This document shows, piece by piece, positions 21,348 through 22,540 of a stretch of 22,540 nt of DNA. This DNA comes from a virus, in the IMG/VR virus record IMGVR_UViG_3300042383_000526, positions 1-22,540 of that record; one strand, written 5' to 3'. The notes beneath the pieces were generated by a model that was given only the letters and a program-made list of their open reading frames with translations, had not been told where the DNA came from and searched no databases. The position numbers and the translations under genes were made by a program. Position 1 is the stretch's first letter. The number at the start of each line of letters is the position of its first letter.

Positions 21348-21808
21348 CAAGTGATCTTTGGAAAGCAACGTTTTACCGTGCTGATACCGATCTTGCAACT
21401 GTCAGTTACACACAATGCGCAACAAGCGCACTGCCAACAACGCATGCAAGCACCACAGCGTATATCGTTGCACCGTCCAACACGAAAGAATACAATGCTG
21501 AATTGTTGACTGACGTATCTGGATGGGTCGAAACAACTGGCACTGTTCGTGATGTGTTCGCAGTCGAGTTGTATCCATACCAATACGAAGCAACGACAAC
21601 ACCAGATCTTGATGATTGGGAAACACTTATTGATTGGTTGACTGAAAAGCCAAAGCTGTGGGTGTCGATGCAAGGTGGCACACGTAGATACCCAGCAACA
21701 GCTGGCAATGTCATGCCAGTTGTCATTGAATCTGTCAGTGAATCCGTCAACAAGAGTGCTGGCAATCATGCAGTGACATTGCAGTTGCGAGTGAAGGGAT
21801 TGCGCTGA
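21344..21808 (+). CDS. probable distal tail / minor tail protein
   Basis: A 154-residue protein directly after the tape measure gene, where siphophages usually carry minor tail or distal tail genes. It is strand-rich: SDLWKATFYRADTDLATVSY, TAYIVAPSNTKEYNAELLTD, VRDVFAVELYPYQYEATTTP, and a C-terminal VMPVVIESVSESVNKSAGNH then VTLQLRVKGLR. This pattern could be one lobe of a tail-tip ring protein. I do not recognise a family. It is shorter than most Dit proteins. The ATG overlaps the tape measure stop and its TGA overlaps the next gene's ATG. Confidence 0.62.
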   Translation: MTSDLWKATFYRADTDLATVSYTQCATSALPTTHASTTAYIVAPSNTKEYNAELLTDVSGWVETTGTVRDVFAVELYPYQYEATTTPDLDDWETLIDWLTEKPKLWVSMQGGTRRYPATAGNVMPVVIESVSESVNKSAGNHAVTLQLRVKGLR

Positions 21809-22540
21809 TGTCTACACAGTATCGCAAAGAGTGGACGTCACCAACAACTGGCTGGCGCTTTCGTTTGGACATCGTGCCATATGATGCAACACTATCGTCA
21901 ACGCGTGTTATGTTATCGGGTGCAGAGTCAACTGCAATTGAAATTGGTGCTATTGAATCGAAGTTTGATTCACTGCCATATGGGTTGAAGTCACCAGACC
22001 AAATGACAATCAATCTGGTGTACAGCAAGTTGCCAGCTGATTTGAAAAACAAACTGCTGAACAAAGTGCGGTACATATACGCACCACTTGTTGGATGGCA
22101 GAAGAATACGTTTCTGTACTTCAGCGATCGTGGCACTGGTGGTGTTACATGGACATTGGAGTTTTGCGGAACACCAGCCAAGATTGCTGGCACGAGTTAC
22201 ACCAAGGAAGCTGGTGCATACACGACATCAATCGAGCTTGTTGATGCAATGTATGATGCACTTGTTGGCATGCCGATGTCTAAGATTGAAAGCAACGCAT
22301 GGGCTGGCAACTACCACACTGTGTTGTATGATGTTGGTTTTCCAAGTGCAGTGCGATCAGATGCATACCACACAGCACGTGTTGAAGATACTGGTTGGAG
22401 CACTGGTTTCTTTGTTGAAGATTGGGCATCCATATTCAGCAAGATTCGCACCAACATCACTGCTGAACTGACAAGACAGACATGCAGAACTGCAAACGTA
22501 TCAGCAGCAGCGACGCAACAAGCAGCAGACGCAACTGGCA
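21808..22540 (+). CDS. distal tail / baseplate protein, truncated by window end
   Basis: From ATG 21808 (TGATG overlap with the previous stop) the frame stays open to the last base, giving at least 244 residues. It begins MSTQYRKEWTSPTTGWRFRL and continues with TAIEIGAIESKFDSLPYGLK, MTINLVYSKLPADLKNKLLN and IYAPLVGWQKNTFLYFSDRG, a strand-rich start that would suit a tail-tip hub or distal tail protein. The visible end (RTNITAELTRQTCRTANVSA) becomes helical. No enzyme motif is seen. The assignment rests on position after the tape measure and on composition; the missing C-terminus could change it. Confidence 0.68.
   Translation, partial: MSTQYRKEWTSPTTGWRFRLDIVPYDATLSSTRVMLSGAESTAIEIGAIESKFDSLPYGLKSPDQMTINLVYSKLPADLKNKLLNKVRYIYAPLVGWQKNTFLYFSDRGTGGVTWTLEFCGTPAKIAGTSYTKEAGAYTTSIELVDAMYDALVGMPMSKIESNAWAGNYHTVLYDVGFPSAVRSDAYHTARVEDTGWSTGFFVEDWASIFSKIRTNITAELTRQTCRTANVSAAATQQAADATG

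Noticed and set aside
22088-22471. Plus-strand frame at the window end
   Set aside because: It lies in another frame within the open tail gene from 21808 that runs off the window; composition is shadow-like.
1-22540. CRISPR array, insertion sequence, integrase or attachment site
   Set aside because: No spaced direct-repeat array, transposase motif, terminal inverted repeats or recombinase gene was seen in any frame.

Overview
This window looks like a contiguous piece of a tailed double-stranded DNA phage (or prophage) with a siphovirus-type HK97 morphogenesis plan. All convincing genes lie on the + strand, packed almost without gaps. Stop/start overlaps of the ATGA, TGATG or TAATG type are the rule. 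A tape-measure gene, major tail protein and tail-assembly chaperones, with no sheath gene in view, indicate a long non-contractile tail. No integrase, repressor or host gene is seen. Base and codon use are nearly uniform across the window (GCA alanine, TTG/CTT leucine, many TTGCA/TGCAA/GTTG/CAAC words). The exception is the DNA methyltransferase gene at 2649-3671, which is G/C-run rich and looks imported. The host cannot be named from this sequence.

Layout. (1) 1-2462, replication and DNA metabolism: a small unknown gene, a DUF3127-type single-stranded-DNA-binding protein, a PD-(D/E)XK/Vsr-like small nuclease, a DUF4373-type replication initiator or replisome organiser, and two unknown genes. 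Inside the initiator gene is an 11-bp-period tandem repeat followed by an A-rich tract, arranged like the phage lambda origin inside gene O. (2) 2463-4228: a structured non-coding stretch with a 16-bp dyad and a tRNA-like cloverleaf, then a DNA methyltransferase and a ParB-like protein. (3) 4230-11809, packaging and head: TerS, TerL, a portal protein fused to a Mu-F-like domain, prohead protease, major capsid protein, two small probable decoration proteins and a fibre-like protein. (4) 11806-13342: a small unknown gene, two membrane proteins (holin or spanin candidates) that overlap in different frames, a strong intrinsic terminator and a TIGR02594-type endolysin. (5) 13342-22540, head-tail joining and tail: connector, HK97-gp10-like protein, tail terminator, a small protein, a family-2 glycosyltransferase, the major tail protein, a polytopic membrane protein with GT-C-like features, tail-assembly chaperones G and T joined by a candidate +1 frameshift, tape measure, and two distal tail or baseplate genes, the last cut by the window end.

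How it works together. The first genes would start replication at the internal origin and protect and process DNA. The methyltransferase/ParB pair probably modifies phage DNA or counters host restriction. The terminase fills a prohead built by the portal, protease and capsid genes. The holin candidates and endolysin release progeny. The most unusual points are the lambda-like origin candidate, the two glycosyltransferase-type genes flanking the major tail protein gene, the tRNA-like element, the candidate +1 frameshift, and an intrinsic terminator placed directly before the endolysin gene. There is no gene-free stretch longer than 300 bases; the longest is 2463-2648 (186 bases), described below.
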